Assembly (NCBI RefSeq): GCF_044797955.1
Contig: NZ_CP085211.1
Coordinates: 1,798,001-1,862,000, forward strand
Origin: Idiomarina seosinensis_A
GTDB taxonomy: Bacteria > Pseudomonadota > Gammaproteobacteria > Enterobacterales > Alteromonadaceae
DNA length: 64,000 bases
Direction: 5' to 3'
Under the pieces are notes generated by a model. That model saw only the letters and a program-made list of their open reading frames with translations. It did not search any database and was not told the origin of the DNA. A program made the translations under genes and the position numbers. This document shows positions 39,514-48,851 of the stretch, one piece after another. Each line of letters starts with the position of its first letter. Position 1 is the stretch's first letter.

Positions 39514-39643
39514 CGTTTTTTCCTTTTTCGCGTCCGGTCAGTCCCGAACATTAATTATTAATAAAACGATACCGCCTCATTCGTTTTAACTACCGAGTAT
39601 GAGATTTGCTGGTCCAACCTGCAACCCACTTTTTAAAAAAATG

Positions 39644-40423
39644 TTAAAATTTAATCTTCCCCTGCAAGTAGTCAATAGCCGTTCCCAGCAACTGCACGCG
39701 CTCACCCTGCAGCTCACAGCGTAAGGTGCCACCGCGTTTTGAAGCCTGCCGGCCAATCAAACTTTGCTTTCCCAGTTGCTTTGCCCAATAAGGCGTCAAT
39801 TGGCAATGCGCTGAGCCGGTTACCGGATCTTCCGGTACATTAAGTTTGGGAAAAAAGCAGCGGCTGACAAAATCGTAATCATGATCCTGAGCCGTTACGA
39901 CAACTCCGCGGGAATCCAGCTGCTTTAATAATTCAAGGTTAGGCTGTAAGGCTCGTACCTGCTGCGCGGTCTCCAGCACAACAATATGATCAAAGCCCAG
40001 CAGTACAGTAAGAGGTTCATGAGCAATACTTTGCGAAATGGCAACCGGAACGGGTACCTCAGTAGGCATGGTAGCCGGAAAGTCCATCATTAACCCATGC
40101 TCGGTGCGGGTCACTTGTAAATCCCCACTGCGGGTAGCAAAAGTTACCCGCTCACTTGTATGCCCTAAGTGTTCAAACACTACATGCGCTGCGGCAAGCG
40201 TCGCATGGCCACACAAATCGACCTCAGCAGCAGGCGTAAACCAGCGCAGTTCGTAGTGATCAGACACAGGAATAATAAAAGCGGTTTCCGATAGATTATT
40301 TTCTTCGGCAATTGCCTGCAACGTTTCGTCCGCCAGCCACTTTTGCAACGGCACTACTGCCGCCGGATTGCCCTCAAAAGCGCGTTCAGCAAACGCATCC
40401 ACTTGGTACAAAGGTAACTGCAT
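39644..40423 (-). CDS. PhzF-family isomerase
   Basis: A 259-residue protein of the PhzF/YddE epimerase-like fold (two similar halves). The conserved N-terminal VDAFAERAFEGNPAAVVPL, NNLSETAFII (family catalytic Glu) and DLCGHATLAAAHV are present, as is the C-terminal VPEDPVTGSAHC. The natural substrate is unknown; it is not in a phenazine operon. AAGGAG lies 7 bases before the ATG. It is about 96 bases downstream of tRNA-Leu on the same strand without an obvious terminator, so it may be transcribed from the tRNA promoter. Confidence 0.88.
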   Translation of the reverse strand: MQLPLYQVDAFAERAFEGNPAAVVPLQKWLADETLQAIAEENNLSETAFIIPVSDHYELRWFTPAAEVDLCGHATLAAAHVVFEHLGHTSERVTFATRSGDLQVTRTEHGLMMDFPATMPTEVPVPVAISQSIAHEPLTVLLGFDHIVVLETAQQVRALQPNLELLKQLDSRGVVVTAQDHDYDFVSRCFFPKLNVPEDPVTGSAHCQLTPYWAKQLGKQSLIGRQASKRGGTLRCELQGERVQLLGTAIDYLQGKIKF

Positions 40424-40519
40424 CAGGTAACTCCTTCGTTAAACAGAACGTAGTGTTAACGAAGCTTATTTGATTTGTGCGGATGGGGCAATTTAAGTCG
40501 ATGAGAGCTTTATCGATAG

Positions 40520-40604
40520 TGGTGGCTCAGGGCGGACTCGAACCGCCACTCCGTGAGGAACCTGATTTTGAATCAGGCGTGTCTACCAATTCCACCACTG
40601 AGCC
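40520..40604 (-). tRNA. tRNA-Leu(CAA)
   Basis: The minus strand gives an 85-base class II tRNA beginning GGCTCAGTGG, with D-loop GGAATTGGTAGAC and T-arm GGTTCGAGTCC. The acceptor stem GGCTCAG pairs with CTGAGCC, then discriminator A and encoded CCA. The anticodon stem is CCTGA/TCAGG with loop TTCAAAA, giving anticodon CAA at 40568-40570, which reads UUG Leu. A short variable arm (CCTCACGGAGT region) also fits Leu. Confidence 0.96.
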
Positions 40605-40638
40605 ATAAGGTGCAGGTGTTGATTAACCAACGGCTCGA

Positions 40639-40666
40639 ATTATACCCATGGCCTGACGCTAATCAA
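40639..40666 (-). promoter_or_regulatory. tRNA-Leu promoter
   Basis: Minus-strand TTGATT (40661-40666), a 16-base spacer and a perfect TATAAT (40639-40644), about 35 bases upstream of the mature tRNA 5' end. Confidence 0.75.
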
Positions 40667-40809
40667 GCAAAGATTACTTAAAAGCGATGCTTTTTCGTTT
40701 AACTGGCGATTACTTAAGCAGTTTTATGTTTTCTTATTGCCACTGCCCCGTTAACCGTGTTCGTGTTATTATTCTGAGCATTGAAAGCATAACGACTCTG
40801 GTCGAACAT

Positions 40810-41319
40810 ATGATAACTGAAGCCCAGAAATTACACGCAAGTTTCCCTAGTGCAGGTTTCTTACGCCGACTAGCCGCCTGGTTTTACGATTTACTGGTTG
40901 CCGCCGCCATTATCATGTTGGCATCTGCACTGGCGTTGGCTTTTGCTGGGTTGTTGTCGGCCACCGGCATAATCCAGCTCGACCAAAATACTGACCATGC
41001 GGCATGGCTGTCACAAGGGCCGTGGTATGGTATTTATTTAGTATTGGTACTGGGTACGTTTTTTGGTTATTTTTGGAAGACATCAGGCCAGACCGTGGGG
41101 ATGCGGGCCTGGCGTCTGAAACTGCAAAACCGGGATGGCAGTAAGTTAAGTTTAAAACAGACGGTGTTAAGACTGCTTACTTGTTTTGGTGGTATTGGCT
41201 CATTATGGGTTCTTGTCGATTTTAAAAACCGCCGGGCAATTCAGGATTATGTTGCCGGTACCGAGCTGGTCGTTTTATCAAAAGATGCTAACCAGCTATT
41301 TTATTGGCACGATTTATAA
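40810..41319 (+). CDS. RDD family membrane protein
   Basis: A 169-residue inner-membrane protein with two or three hydrophobic segments (LAAWFYDLLVAAAIIMLAS near the start, GIYLVLVLGTFFGYFW, and LLTCFGGIGSLWVLV) and the family-type Arg-Asp segments (AGFLRRLAAWFYDLL). I prefer the ATG at 40810 to an upstream extension from 40687, which has no membrane or family features, though no strong ribosome site precedes either. It is convergent with lptG, whose stop is one base away, so their 3' ends meet. Function of RDD proteins is unclear. Confidence 0.8.
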   Translation: MITEAQKLHASFPSAGFLRRLAAWFYDLLVAAAIIMLASALALAFAGLLSATGIIQLDQNTDHAAWLSQGPWYGIYLVLVLGTFFGYFWKTSGQTVGMRAWRLKLQNRDGSKLSLKQTVLRLLTCFGGIGSLWVLVDFKNRRAIQDYVAGTELVVLSKDANQLFYWHDL

Positions 41320-41320
41320 T

Positions 41321-42391
41321 TCAGGTACCCTTTTTCTGCATAAAATACACAGCCAGTGCCGCAAAAACCAGGCTCGGTAATAAGGCGCCTAACACGGCCG
41401 GCAATTGGTAAACCTGAGCCAGCGGGCCAAAAATTTCGTTGGTCACATGAAAGCCGAAACCGGTAACGACGCCCAGTAATATTCTGGCGCCCATGCTGGT
41501 TGATCGCAACGGCCCAAAAATAAACGATAATGCGACCAATAACATCACGGCTACCGTTAGCGGAGCTAATAATTTACGCCACAGCGCAAGTTCATAGCGT
41601 TGGGACGACTGTTGATTGCTCTGCAGGTAAGTTAAGTAGTCAAGCAGCCCGCTGATTGAGAGAGACTCTGGCTTCACCGTAACCACTCCCAATTTATCCG
41701 GCGTTAAGCTGGACTGCCAGTTTACTACCGGCGCTTTTCGCTCAATAATCTCACGCTCGCCAACCTCCGTTATGGTGACCTGATTAAGCCGCCAGTCACC
41801 ATTGCTGAAAACCGCGTTATCCGCATAGGTTACCTGCTCTAGCTGTTGCTGCTGGTCAAACTGATAAATTAATACCTTGTTTAAGCGACCGGTGTCCTGC
41901 ACTTCGCCAATATTAATAAAGCGATTACCATCCTTTGCCCAGACTCCGCGCTGTGCCGAAATCAAACTACCGCCAGAAATTTCCTGCGCCCTTATCAGAC
42001 GCCCTTTGGCTTCCATCGGTGGCGCTACCCACTCACCGATAGCCATCACCGCGACCATCATCACGATAGCCGTTTTCATTACTGCTGCCGCAATATTTAA
42101 ACGCGACCGACCGGCAGCCATCATCACCACCAGTTCTGAATTACTGGCCAACATTCCCATGCCGATTAAGCCCCCCAGTAACGCTGCCATGGGGAAAAAT
42201 ATTTCAATATCCCGCGGCAGGCTGTACATCACAAACAAAGCCGCATCAATAACTTCGTAATTACCCCGGCCTACCGCTTTCAGCTGTTCAACAAACCGAA
42301 TTAAGGCAGATAAACCAGTCAGTACTGCCAGGCTAAGCAGTGACGTACGCAGCACGGTAATGCCAATATACTTATCTAAAATACCGAACAT
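41321..42391 (-). CDS. lptG: LPS export ABC transporter permease LptG
   Basis: Transmembrane subunit of the LptB2FG ABC transporter that extracts lipopolysaccharide from the inner membrane and hands it to LptC. The 356-residue protein begins MFGILDKYIGITVLRTSLLS and has six membrane helices around a periplasmic jellyroll domain (about 135-270). The start at 42391 overlaps the lptF stop by one base (TAATG); the longer reading frame would start inside lptF. Genes lptF and lptG form the usual pair, and the stop is one base from the convergent RDD gene. Confidence 0.95.
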   Translation of the reverse strand: MFGILDKYIGITVLRTSLLSLAVLTGLSALIRFVEQLKAVGRGNYEVIDAALFVMYSLPRDIEIFFPMAALLGGLIGMGMLASNSELVVMMAAGRSRLNIAAAVMKTAIVMMVAVMAIGEWVAPPMEAKGRLIRAQEISGGSLISAQRGVWAKDGNRFINIGEVQDTGRLNKVLIYQFDQQQQLEQVTYADNAVFSNGDWRLNQVTITEVGEREIIERKAPVVNWQSSLTPDKLGVVTVKPESLSISGLLDYLTYLQSNQQSSQRYELALWRKLLAPLTVAVMLLVALSFIFGPLRSTSMGARILLGVVTGFGFHVTNEIFGPLAQVYQLPAVLGALLPSLVFAALAVYFMQKKGT

Positions 42392-43491
42392 TAGCTGCGC
42401 CCCCAACGTAAACTGGCTAAAAATCTAAGCCCTGTCGGACGGCCTTTAAAAATTAAAATGAAGCCGAACAATAATAGGCCCAGATGGATCCACCAGAGAC
42501 CTATCGAGGTTGGAATGACACCGTCCCGAACCGCCGACTTGGCTGCCATTAGCAGCAAAAAGTAACCCAGGTAAATCAGTAACGCAGGAGCCATGCGGGC
42601 AAACTTTCCCTGCCGGGGATTCACGCGGCTCAGCGGTACTGCAATTAAAGTTAACAACGGCATTGCTAAAGGAATGGCAATACGCCACTGTAATTCGGCA
42701 GTGGCTGCGGGGGTATTCCGCTCGGCCAGCTCTGCTGTCGAATAGGCTTCCAGTTTGCGCAACTGTTCATTGACCGGCTGCTCTTTAATCTGCAGGCGGT
42801 AACTATCAAAATTCATCAGCTGATAGCTTTCGCCGTCACCAGCAAAACGCTTACCTGAATTTAGCTCAAGCCACTGTGACCCCGATACCTCCGTTATCAC
42901 CTCACCACTATCAGCCATCACTACACTGCCCGACTGCAACTGACCTTGTTCATGCTGGTGCTGAGCAACAAAAACTTGCTGAAGTTTGCCATCGTCCGTT
43001 TGTTGTTGAATAAAAATCACCGCTTTTTGGTTACTGGCCTGTTGAAAGCGCCCCGGCATCAATGCCGTTAAACCACTGTCTGCACGTGCCTGTTCCTCAA
43101 TATGCTGTTCCTGCGCCAACGCCCAGGGAACAGCCCAGAGGGTTAATACCGACGTGGCTAAAGCTAATATTACGGCTAACACTAAGGTTACGCGGGTTAC
43201 ATACCATTCACTAACGCCACAGGCATGCAGTACGGTCATTTCGTTATCTGCATAAATACGTCCGTGCGCCAGCAGAATACCCAGAAACAAGCTTAAGGGT
43301 AAAATCAGTGCCAGCAGAGCCGGTAAGTTCAACGATAATAACTGAAAAATAATCGTCCCCGGAATATCACCTTCCGATGCGTCAGACAGCACGCGCACAA
43401 ACTTCTGGCTGACAAAAATAGTCATCAGAATAAACAAAACCGCAAGTTGTGACTTGAAGGTCTCGCTGATTAAATATTTAAAAATGCGCAC
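42391..43491 (-). CDS. lptF: LPS export ABC transporter permease LptF
   Basis: Partner of LptG in the LPS extraction machine, 366 residues starting MRIFKYLISETFKSQLAVLF, with the N-terminal and C-terminal helix triplets and a periplasmic jellyroll domain. It lies divergently from pepA, as in E. coli, with a shared intergenic region containing back-to-back promoter-like sequences. Overlaps lptG by one base. Confidence 0.95.
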   Translation of the reverse strand: MRIFKYLISETFKSQLAVLFILMTIFVSQKFVRVLSDASEGDIPGTIIFQLLSLNLPALLALILPLSLFLGILLAHGRIYADNEMTVLHACGVSEWYVTRVTLVLAVILALATSVLTLWAVPWALAQEQHIEEQARADSGLTALMPGRFQQASNQKAVIFIQQQTDDGKLQQVFVAQHQHEQGQLQSGSVVMADSGEVITEVSGSQWLELNSGKRFAGDGESYQLMNFDSYRLQIKEQPVNEQLRKLEAYSTAELAERNTPAATAELQWRIAIPLAMPLLTLIAVPLSRVNPRQGKFARMAPALLIYLGYFLLLMAAKSAVRDGVIPTSIGLWWIHLGLLLFGFILIFKGRPTGLRFLASLRWGRS

Positions 43492-43556
43492 AGATATCGA
43501 CTCTTTAACCTTGGTTTTTACTGGAATAGCTGAGATTTTTAAGTAAACTTGTTATT

Positions 43557-43612
43557 TTAACAACAAATTTATGCTTTGGGTAAACTATAGCAGGCCTTAA
43601 GCCCTATCGAAA
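43557..43612. promoter_or_regulatory. Overlapping divergent promoters for lptF and pepA
   Basis: On the minus strand TTTCGA (43607-43612), 17 bases, TATAGT (43584-43589) would serve lptF. On the plus strand TTAACA (43557-43562), 18 bases, TAAACT (43581-43586) would serve pepA. The two -10 regions share bases, so the promoters may exclude each other. Both are of moderate quality. Confidence 0.4.
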
Positions 43613-43625
43613 CAGGAGCCTTTTC

Positions 43626-45134
43626 ATGGAGTTCAGCGTAAAAAGTGGTAACCCGGAAAAACAACGCTCTGCTTGTATCGTCGTTGGTGTTTTTGAACCA
43701 CGCCGACTTTCAGGAGTAGCCGAACAACTGGATAACGTCAGCGAGGGCTATTTAAGCAACTTATTACGCCGTGGCGACCTCGAGGGCAAATCGGGGCAAG
43801 TTTTACTGTTACACCATGTTCCCAATGTCCTGGCCGAGCGGGTTTTATTGGTTGGCTGCGGCAAAGAGCGCGAACTGGATGAGCGCCAGTACCGGCAAAT
43901 CATTACTAAAACCATTAATACCCTAAACGAAACGGGCTCGATGGAAGCAGTCTGCTTCTTGAGTGAACTACACGTTAAAGGCCGTGATACTTACTGGAAA
44001 GTACGCCAGGCGGTAGAGGCTGCACGATCTTCGATATACAGCTTCAACCAGCTGAAAACAAAAAAAGAAGAACCGCGGCGACCGTTACGTAAGCTGGTAT
44101 TTAACGTACCCAGCCGCAAGGAACTAACTGTCGGCGAACAAGCGGTACAACATGGCTTAGCGGTTGCGGCCGGTATGGATCGCTGCCGGGACGTGGCGAA
44201 TATGCCACCAAATATTTGTACACCGCGTTATTTTGTCGAACAGGCCGAAGAAATTGCCGAGCAGTTTGATAACCTCAGCATCTCGACCGTAGATGAAGCC
44301 CAAATGCAGGAGCTGGGTATGAATGCTTACCTGGCCGTTGGTCGTGGCTCAGAAAATGAGTCTGTGATGACTTTAATGCATTATCAAGGGGCTTCCGACG
44401 AGCAAGCTCCGATCGTTCTGGTTGGCAAGGGCTTAACCTTTGACTCCGGCGGTATTTCCATCAAGCCTTCTGCTAATATGGACGAAATGAAATATGACAT
44501 GGGCGGGGCAGCCGGTGTCATTGGCGCTATGCAGGCGTTAGCAGAGTTACAGCTACCGATTAATGTTATCGGCGTTTTGGCTGGTTGTGAGAATATGCCG
44601 GACGGTAAAGCTTACCGCCCGGGAGATATTTTAACTACGATGAGTGGCCAGACGGTAGAAGTGCTGAATACCGATGCGGAAGGCCGCTTAGTGTTATGTG
44701 ATACCTTAACCTATGTTGAGCGTTTTGAGCCCGAATTGGTTATCGATATGGCGACCTTAACCGGTGCTTGCGTGGTTGCTCTGGGATCTCATGCATCAGC
44801 GGTTCTTAGCCAGCATAATCCACTGGCCAGTGAAATCCTGAATGCCGCCTCGCAAAGTGGCGATAAAGCCTGGCGCTTGCCGCTATGGGATGAATATCAG
44901 TCACAACTGGACAGCCCTTTTGCGGATATGCAAAATTTGGGCGGCAAAGAAGCCGGCACCATCACCGCCGCATGCTTTTTATCACGCTTCACTAAGAAGT
45001 ACACCTGGGCCCACATGGACATCGCCGGCACGGCCTGGCAGGGCGGCTCGAGCAAAGGTTCGACCGGTCGTCCTGTACCATTATTAACGCAGTTTCTTAT
45101 TAACCGCTGTAATAACAGCGAAAGTGCTGAATAG
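43626..45134 (+). CDS. pepA: Leucyl aminopeptidase PepA
   Basis: Hexameric M17 dimetal aminopeptidase. In E. coli PepA is also a DNA-binding protein in Xer recombination and carAB regulation. The 502-residue protein has an N-terminal domain (about 1-165) and a catalytic domain with VGKGLTFDSGGISIKPS (metal ligands around 276-294) and the signature NTDAEGRLVLCDTL. It begins MEFSVKSGNPEKQRSACIVV with CAGGAG ahead of the ATG. It is divergent from lptF and followed by holC with a one-base gap. Confidence 0.97.
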   Translation: MEFSVKSGNPEKQRSACIVVGVFEPRRLSGVAEQLDNVSEGYLSNLLRRGDLEGKSGQVLLLHHVPNVLAERVLLVGCGKERELDERQYRQIITKTINTLNETGSMEAVCFLSELHVKGRDTYWKVRQAVEAARSSIYSFNQLKTKKEEPRRPLRKLVFNVPSRKELTVGEQAVQHGLAVAAGMDRCRDVANMPPNICTPRYFVEQAEEIAEQFDNLSISTVDEAQMQELGMNAYLAVGRGSENESVMTLMHYQGASDEQAPIVLVGKGLTFDSGGISIKPSANMDEMKYDMGGAAGVIGAMQALAELQLPINVIGVLAGCENMPDGKAYRPGDILTTMSGQTVEVLNTDAEGRLVLCDTLTYVERFEPELVIDMATLTGACVVALGSHASAVLSQHNPLASEILNAASQSGDKAWRLPLWDEYQSQLDSPFADMQNLGGKEAGTITAACFLSRFTKKYTWAHMDIAGTAWQGGSSKGSTGRPVPLLTQFLINRCNNSESAE

Positions 45135-45135
45135 C

Positions 45136-45585
45136 ATGCCAAACGTTACTTTTTTGCTGTTACCTGAAGTCGATGCAGAGCAGCAAAATGCCTTAATTTG
45201 CGATAAAATTGCCGCGTTATTTCGGCAGTATAAAAAAGTTCGTGTGTGGGCGCGCGATCAACAACATGCTGAGGCCCTTGATGAATTATTATGGCAGCGC
45301 CCGGCAGATGCTTTTATACCGCACAACCTGCACGGTGAGGGACCTGCTAACGGCGTACCCGTTGAGCTGTGCTGGCCGGCCGACAGCAGCGTTCAGCGAC
45401 GCCCCGGCTACGTACTGTTAAATCTTGCCGATCAGGTCCCGGTGCAGGCACAGCAAAGCCATACCGTATTTGATACTGTGCCGCCCGACGAGCAAGGCAA
45501 GACACTTGCCCGGGAACGATACAAGCATTATCGGGCGAACGGCTCTCAGCTAAACACTCAACCTTTAAATCCTGAGCAGAAATAA
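45136..45585 (+). CDS. holC: DNA polymerase III chi subunit HolC
   Basis: Small subunit of the Pol III clamp-loader complex that links it to single-strand DNA-binding protein (SSB). The 149-residue protein starts MPNVTFLLLP, with the fold typical of HolC and SSB contact residues in the region VRVWARDQQHAEALDELLWQ. It begins 1 base after the pepA stop and ends 7 bases before valS, as in E. coli. The start at 45136 is preferred to a four-residue longer one inside pepA. Confidence 0.9.
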   Translation: MPNVTFLLLPEVDAEQQNALICDKIAALFRQYKKVRVWARDQQHAEALDELLWQRPADAFIPHNLHGEGPANGVPVELCWPADSSVQRRPGYVLLNLADQVPVQAQQSHTVFDTVPPDEQGKTLARERYKHYRANGSQLNTQPLNPEQK

Positions 45586-45592
45586 GGTCATT

Positions 45593-48442
45593 ATGGACAA
45601 GACGTATTCCCCCAAAGACATTGAAGAAAACCTTTATCACCAATGGGAAAGCCAGGGCTACTTTAAGCCCTCGGGTGACGGTGAGTCCTATTCCATTATG
45701 ATTCCGCCTCCCAATGTGACAGGTAGCCTGCATATGGGCCATGCATTTCAGCATACCATTATGGATATTTTAACTCGATATCAGCGTATGGACGGTAAAA
45801 ACACGCTATGGCAGGTTGGATCGGATCACGCCGGCATTGCCACACAAATGGTGGTGGAACGGCAATTAGCCGCTGATGGTGTAAGCCGCCAGCAACTTGG
45901 CCGCGAGCAGTTTATCGATAAGGTCTGGGAATGGAAAGAGCAATCCGGTGGCACGATTACTGAGCAAATGCGTCGCCTGGGCGACTCAGTTGACTGGGAC
46001 CGTGAGCGTTTTACCATGGACGAGGGTTTATCTACGGCTGTGCGGGAGGTTTTCGTAAAACTGCACCAGGATAACCTGATCTATCGTGGCAAACGCCTGG
46101 TTAACTGGGATCCCAAGCTACAGACAGCAATCTCAGATCTGGAAGTCGAAAACAAAGAGCAGCAAGGCCACTTATGGCATCTGAAATATCCGCTCGCTGA
46201 TGGCGCAACGACGCAGCAAGGAAAGGACTATTTGGTAGTCGCAACCACCCGCCCTGAAACCATGCTGGGTGATGTTTGTGTTGCTGTACACCCGGATGAC
46301 GACCGTTATCAGCATCTGGTTGGCAAAGAGATTATTCTGCCCGTTGTTAACCGCCGTATTCCAATTATCGCCGACGACTATGTTGACGCTGAGTTTGGCA
46401 GCGGTTGTGTAAAGATAACGCCGGCTCATGACTTCAATGATTATGAAGTGGGCAAACGCAATCAACTGGGCATGATCGCCGTATTTGACGATACAGCGCA
46501 TATTTTAGCCACCGCTGGATTGTATACCAGCACCGGTGAAAAGCTGGAACAGTTAGCAGGTTTTGACGGCCAGCTACCCGAGCGATATGCCGGCCTTGAG
46601 CGTTTTGTTGCACGTAAGAAGTTAATTGCTGAGTTTGAGCAAGAAGGCTTACTGGAAAAAACTGAATCACATACCAATAAAGTTCCTTATGGTGATCGTG
46701 GTGGTGTTCCCATCGAGCCTCACCTGACCGATCAATGGTACGTGCGGGCCGCGCCGCTGGCCGAGCAGGCCACTGCTGCAGTCGAAGACGGCCGTATTGA
46801 GTTTGTGCCAAAGCAATACGAGAATATGTATTTTAGCTGGATGCGCGATATCCAGGACTGGTGTATTTCACGACAGTTATGGTGGGGGCATCGAATTCCT
46901 GCCTGGTATGATGACGAAGGCAATGTCTATGTCGGTCGCAGCGAAGATGAAGTTCGCCAGCAGCACAACCTTGGCAGTACTAACCTACGTCAGGATGAGG
47001 ACGTACTGGATACCTGGTTTTCATCCGCATTGTGGACCTTTTCGACTCTCGGATGGCCCGATAACACGGACGATCTGAAAACCTTTCATCCCACGGACGT
47101 TCTGGTCACCGGCTTCGATATCATTTTCTTCTGGGTCGCTCGCATGATCATGATGACCATGCACTTCATCAAAGATGAGCAGGGTCGGCCCGAAGTCCCG
47201 TTTAAGAAAGTGTATGTGACCGGCCTCATCCGTGATGAGGAAGGACAAAAAATGTCGAAGTCCAAAGGTAATGTGCTGGACCCTCTGGACATGATTGACG
47301 GCATCAGTGCCGATGACTTAGTTGCCAAACGTACCGCGAATCTGATGCAGCCTAAAATGCGTGAAAAAATTGAGCGGGCCACGCGCAAACAGTTCCCCGA
47401 GGGCATCTCCCCACACGGAACCGATGCATTACGCTTTACCCTCACGGCATTGGCTTCCACCGGCCGCGATATCAGCTGGGACATGAAACGACTTGAAGGT
47501 TACCGGAACTTCTGTAATAAACTGTGGAATGCCAGTCGTTTTGTGCTAATGAATACCGAGCAGCACGACTGTGGTGTTGAGGGCGGAGATATGAAGTTAT
47601 CTCTTGCTGATGAATGGATCCTGGCACGCTTAAACGCTACAGTCCGGGAGTTCCGTCAGGCGCTGGATAACTACCGCTTCGATATGGCCGCCTCAATTGC
47701 TTATGAATTTACCTGGAATCAGTTCTGTGACTGGTACCTTGAATTAACTAAGCCGATTTTACAACAGGGTACTGAAGTAGAGCAGCGCGGTACACGGCAC
47801 ACTTTGGTTAACGTGCTGGAACAGCTACTGCGTTTATTGCATCCGATTATTCCTTTTATCAGCGAAACTATCTGGCAGCGCATTAAACCCCTGACAAGTG
47901 TTACCGGTGACACCATTATGTTGCAGCCCTTCCCGACTGAAAACCCGGACACTAATGTTCAGGCTATGCAGGATATGGAATGGCTTAAACGCGTCACTGT
48001 TGCGGTGCGTAATATCCGCGGCGAAATGGATTTATCACCGAATAAATCATTGCCACTGTTGCTGTCTCACGCTGACACCATGGAAACAGCAAGGATAGAA
48101 CAAAATAAAAACTTTCTCAGCAGTCTGGCTAAGCTGCACTCGATTGAGTTCTTAGAGGCTTCTGATGAGCCACCAGCCAGCATGACGGCGCTGGTTGATA
48201 ACATGCAGCTGCATATACCGATGGCGGGTCTGATCGATAAAGAGGCCGAGTGTCAACGTCTGCAAAAAGCCATTGATAAAGCAGAAAAAGATCTGCAACG
48301 GGTGAGCGGTAAATTGAGTAACGAAAACTTTGTCAACAAGGCACCAGAGTCGGTGATAGCCAAAGAGCGCGAAAAAGAAGCCGAGGCTCAGGAACAATTA
48401 CAGCAGCTTCGTCAACAATTAGAAAAGATTCAGGCGCTTTAA
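45593..48442 (+). CDS. valS: Valyl-tRNA synthetase
   Basis: Class I aminoacyl-tRNA synthetase that charges tRNA-Val. The 949-residue protein has the HIGH motif in NVTGSLHMGHAF (about 41-52), the CP1 editing domain, the KMSKS motif in GQKMSKSKGNVLDP, an anticodon-binding domain and a C-terminal coiled-coil arm (LIDKEAECQRLQKAIDKAEK onward). It starts 7 bases after holC and ends just before a strong terminator. Confidence 0.97.
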   Translation: MDKTYSPKDIEENLYHQWESQGYFKPSGDGESYSIMIPPPNVTGSLHMGHAFQHTIMDILTRYQRMDGKNTLWQVGSDHAGIATQMVVERQLAADGVSRQQLGREQFIDKVWEWKEQSGGTITEQMRRLGDSVDWDRERFTMDEGLSTAVREVFVKLHQDNLIYRGKRLVNWDPKLQTAISDLEVENKEQQGHLWHLKYPLADGATTQQGKDYLVVATTRPETMLGDVCVAVHPDDDRYQHLVGKEIILPVVNRRIPIIADDYVDAEFGSGCVKITPAHDFNDYEVGKRNQLGMIAVFDDTAHILATAGLYTSTGEKLEQLAGFDGQLPERYAGLERFVARKKLIAEFEQEGLLEKTESHTNKVPYGDRGGVPIEPHLTDQWYVRAAPLAEQATAAVEDGRIEFVPKQYENMYFSWMRDIQDWCISRQLWWGHRIPAWYDDEGNVYVGRSEDEVRQQHNLGSTNLRQDEDVLDTWFSSALWTFSTLGWPDNTDDLKTFHPTDVLVTGFDIIFFWVARMIMMTMHFIKDEQGRPEVPFKKVYVTGLIRDEEGQKMSKSKGNVLDPLDMIDGISADDLVAKRTANLMQPKMREKIERATRKQFPEGISPHGTDALRFTLTALASTGRDISWDMKRLEGYRNFCNKLWNASRFVLMNTEQHDCGVEGGDMKLSLADEWILARLNATVREFRQALDNYRFDMAASIAYEFTWNQFCDWYLELTKPILQQGTEVEQRGTRHTLVNVLEQLLRLLHPIIPFISETIWQRIKPLTSVTGDTIMLQPFPTENPDTNVQAMQDMEWLKRVTVAVRNIRGEMDLSPNKSLPLLLSHADTMETARIEQNKNFLSSLAKLHSIEFLEASDEPPASMTALVDNMQLHIPMAGLIDKEAECQRLQKAIDKAEKDLQRVSGKLSNENFVNKAPESVIAKEREKEAEAQEQLQQLRQQLEKIQAL

Positions 48443-48463
48443 ATTTATTGCGCTGTTAATATC

Positions 48464-48493
48464 AAAATGCCGCTGTTTCAGCGGCATTTTTTT
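48464..48493. terminator. Bidirectional terminator between valS and rraB
   Basis: Eleven-base-pair stem AAATGCCGCTG / CAGCGGCATTT with a TTT loop. The plus strand continues TTTT for valS, and the reverse complement ends the rraB transcript coming from the other side. Confidence 0.9.
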
Positions 48494-48497
48494 ATGG

Positions 48498-48851
48498 TTA
48501 TTCTTCTTCGTCCAGCAAGGTTCCCCAGCCATCGTATTCAACTCCGCACTGATCCGCTATTTCGGCAATTTGCTGGACCTGTGCGGCTAATACATTTTTA
48601 TCAAGCTCTGCATCGGTAACCGCGGCGAAGGCAAACCAGCGTTGGCCCTGCGGATCATCAAATTCGTCGGCATCGTCAACGTGGTATCCTTCTTTCACCA
48701 GCTCGACGGCAGCTTTTTCAAGTTTAGTGAAATCCTGGCTCGCCAGATGATGTTCGATTTCATATAAGGCTGAGGGCTCGGCACCATCTTCAATCAGCGC
48801 TTCTACTGTTTGCTCACTTTGCTGTAATAATTCATTCACATTACTGGTCAT
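48498..48851 (-). CDS. rraB: RNase E activity regulator RraB
   Basis: Binds RNase E and alters mRNA decay in E. coli. The 117-residue acidic protein starts MTSNVNELLQQSEQTVEALI and has the conserved core ALYEIEHHLASQDFTKLEKA, plus EYDGWGTLLDEEE near the C-terminus. It is shorter than E. coli RraB, lacking the long acidic tail. The ATG at 48851 has AGGAAG 4 bases upstream and overlaps the end of plsC by 11 bases. The two are probably co-transcribed. Confidence 0.88.
   Translation of the reverse strand: MTSNVNELLQQSEQTVEALIEDGAEPSALYEIEHHLASQDFTKLEKAAVELVKEGYHVDDADEFDDPQGQRWFAFAAVTDAELDKNVLAAQVQQIAEIADQCGVEYDGWGTLLDEEE

Noticed and set aside
39514..39643. Terminator or promoter between the acylase gene and phzF
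   Set aside because: T-rich and A-rich runs are present but no stable stem precedes the U-run, and promoter boxes match poorly.
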